A stretch of DNA of 64,000 nt from assembly GCF_000972845.2 (NCBI RefSeq), contig NC_040029.1, forward strand, positions 2,330,695-2,394,694, in the 5' to 3' direction. The position numbers were made by a program, and so were the translations under genes. The notes beneath the pieces are model-generated. The model was not told the origin of the DNA and did no database searches. It was given only the letters and a program-made list of their open reading frames with translations. Of the stretch, positions 62,181 through 64,000 are shown one piece after another (position 1 is the stretch's first letter; each line of letters starts with the position of its first letter). This DNA is from Larimichthys crocea. Taxonomy: Eukaryota > Chordata > Actinopteri > Sciaenidae.

Positions 62181-62300
62181 TATAAAAGGGAAAGTCACCT
62201 CGAGCAGCCTCTGACAGGCAGCTCACATTTCTGCTCAGTGTCGGTTTGATTTTATTCTTTACCTCCTGAAAATACTCCATGGTCCAGGCTTTGGCTTTTT
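62181..62300 (+). promoter_or_regulatory. Orphan TATA-box promoter candidate
   Basis: A textbook TATAAAAG (62181..62188) in a local GC-richer stretch, then about 90 nt to ATGG at 62279. The frame from that ATG (MVQALAFLKSC) closes after 15 codons unless a splice at a GTATGT-type donor (about 62310) is used. Could be the first exon of a gene to the right or a chance match. Confidence 0.25.
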
Positions 62301-64000
62301 TAAAATCATGTATGTCTGATGTATGATGAGGAACAGCTTTGTCACTGTAATCAGCTTATAACTGTAACCAACTTCCACAGAAAAAATTACTTTCAAAACT
62401 GGAATATAACCTGATATAGTCACCGCTTATTAATATGTTACTCTGATGTGTTTTTATCATTTTAATGGGTACAATCATGACAATGTTTCCCCACTATTGT
62501 CCATGAGGTTTGTTTTAGTTTAGACAACAAGGAAAATCGGAGACCCAAAATACAAATATTTGATATTCACTAGACTACAAGTACCAACAACTGTGTGTGG
62601 TCTGATGGAAAATCTGAGATCTCCATTTCACAAGCCTTACCATCTAACAAACTAACCATCTAACACTTGAGCTATGCTCTCTAACCCTCTGTAGAGAAGT
62701 GCCCTAACTTGTATGCACTTCTATTGCTGTCTGTATAGGTTCATTATGTGACATGTTTTATTCCTGTACTTTATACATGCAGTAAAAAGTGACTCCAATA
62801 TTATGTAAACCAACACTGAGTGAATATATAACGATAAGTGTTGTAAAAGCACTTTGGGTGGTAGGTAGATGAGAGAAATCCATTTACCAAGTTCGTTACA
62901 CACATTTTTAGCTGTTAGCAAAGTCCAGCTAAATGAATGTTAAAATATGATGCACTGAAAGAGGGTGACTGGGAATTCAAATTTAATTATAAACAGATAT
63001 ATATATCAGGCTGTAATGGAGACACACCTAATAAGTAAAAGTCAAGTAAATAATGACCATGTTTCATCGGTTTGTCCAATATCAATTGATTTCCGAAGGT
63101 CTTTTTGATTTTTCCTGTCAGTTATTTGCTGAAGGAAATAAATATTTGACAGCTGGATTGAATATTCGATCTTTATATTTCCTGTGAGGGGGACAGGAAA
63201 GGGAATGCTGTCTGATCAAAGTGTTTCATTTGGCTGTGAGCTAAACCAAAGTGAATTTTGTGTATGTGCGTGTGTGCAGGGGTCTGTTTAAATGATAAAA
63301 TAGGGTAGGTGGTCCTGCACTGACAGTAACGTAAAACTGCGGCTACAAATAAAAGATTAAATATGAAAGAGACTAAAACTGCATGTGCGCTCAAATAAAA
63401 ATATTATTTCTAAGCCTCTAAACTATTCCTAAATATTGATATATCTCCATTCATGTTTATTCATCCCCTTCACTCTACTTCCTCTGCTCTCCCCCTCATA
63501 CATAATCTACCTCTTGCTTCCTCTAAATTGCTTTCCATGCCAAACTTCCTTTCTCTCTGACCTGCTGTCATCTATAAATATTGATACATGTCTTCTTATC
63601 GCTCCTTCTCTGCCATGTCTATACTCCCTCCTTGACCTCTGTGTTTCCCTGTGAATTATGGTAGGAACCATTGCTTCTGGATTACCCAAACAGCTCAGTG
63701 GTGTTCTTCTAGTACGTAGTCAAGCATCAATTTATGTATTTATTTTATTTGCACACAAATAATGACAAAAATTTGAAGATTTCAGCAGAACTCAAGAAGC
63801 CACAGGCTTATCCAAAGGACCTCTGCTCACTTAAAGAGAAAAAGTAAAAGTTTTATAACATGTTTTAGGACAGGAAATACCACATTCATTTTAAAAACTC
63901 AGAGTCACGCCTGTAACCAGAGATACGCAGTCAAGGAAATAAACAGTTACTGTAAACTGCCTTCATTCCTAGAAAGCACAGTGAAATGAAGCTGTAAGGA
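62301..64000. other. Right end of window, no gene recognised
   Basis: AT-rich sequence. About 63436..63640 is pyrimidine-rich (CT-rich) on the plus strand. I see no exon or repeat that I can name. Confidence 0.45.

Noticed and set aside
1..64000. CRISPR arrays, tRNA, rRNA and bacterial-type elements
   Set aside because: The repeats seen are coding exon duplications or microsatellites; no spacer-repeat pattern or cloverleaf was recognised, and the genes are those of a vertebrate.

Overview
The window is vertebrate nuclear DNA, almost certainly from a ray-finned (percomorph-like) fish. It has long multi-exon genes with GT-AG introns, many CA/GA microsatellites, and dispersed repeats of kinds common in percomorph genomes. 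There are no bacterial-style operons and no rRNA, tRNA or CRISPR that I can recognise. Two protein-coding genes are supported. They lie back to back (divergent), about 5 kb apart: nidogen-2 on the minus strand (18..31625, running off the left edge) and the prostaglandin E2 receptor EP2 gene (ptger2) on the plus strand (about 36.9 kb to at least 47.65 kb). In mammals NID2 and PTGER2 are also close neighbours, so the pairing looks like conserved synteny. I cannot tell an a from a b paralogue without a tree.

The nidogen-2 model has 45 coding exons in the window. All splice junctions and phases agree, giving 1964 codons plus one base before the left edge. The order is: signal peptide and NIDO domain (29624..31625 and 21501..22120), acidic linker (20459..21419), first EGF (18258..18709), G2F beta-barrel (16811..18139), three EGF modules (9007..11293), then thyroglobulin type-1 (Tg-1) domains. 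The YWTD beta-propeller expected at the C-terminus lies beyond the left edge.

The outstanding feature is at 18..8844. Mammalian nidogen-2 has two Tg-1 domains; this gene has fourteen complete ones. Each is built from two exons of invariant length, normally 134 + 106 nt, with matching phases. The last ten fall into five two-domain cassettes whose exons and introns are nearly identical in places, which points to recent tandem duplication. Introns inside the array carry decayed fragments that look like a non-LTR retrotransposon. A secreted basement-membrane protein with a 1119-residue array of a fold known elsewhere to bind cysteine proteases is the best candidate here for something undescribed.

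ptger2 has two coding exons (38415..39242 and 47354..47647; 373 aa). They are split in TM6, as is usual for prostanoid receptors. One or two upstream non-coding exons are probable, with short uORFs and an overlapping E-box/CRE at 36842..36853. From 47648 to 64000 I see 3' UTR sequence, old transposon remnants (a BEL/Pao-like gag piece and a non-LTR RT C-terminal piece), microsatellites and one orphan TATA-box candidate, but no further gene I can defend.
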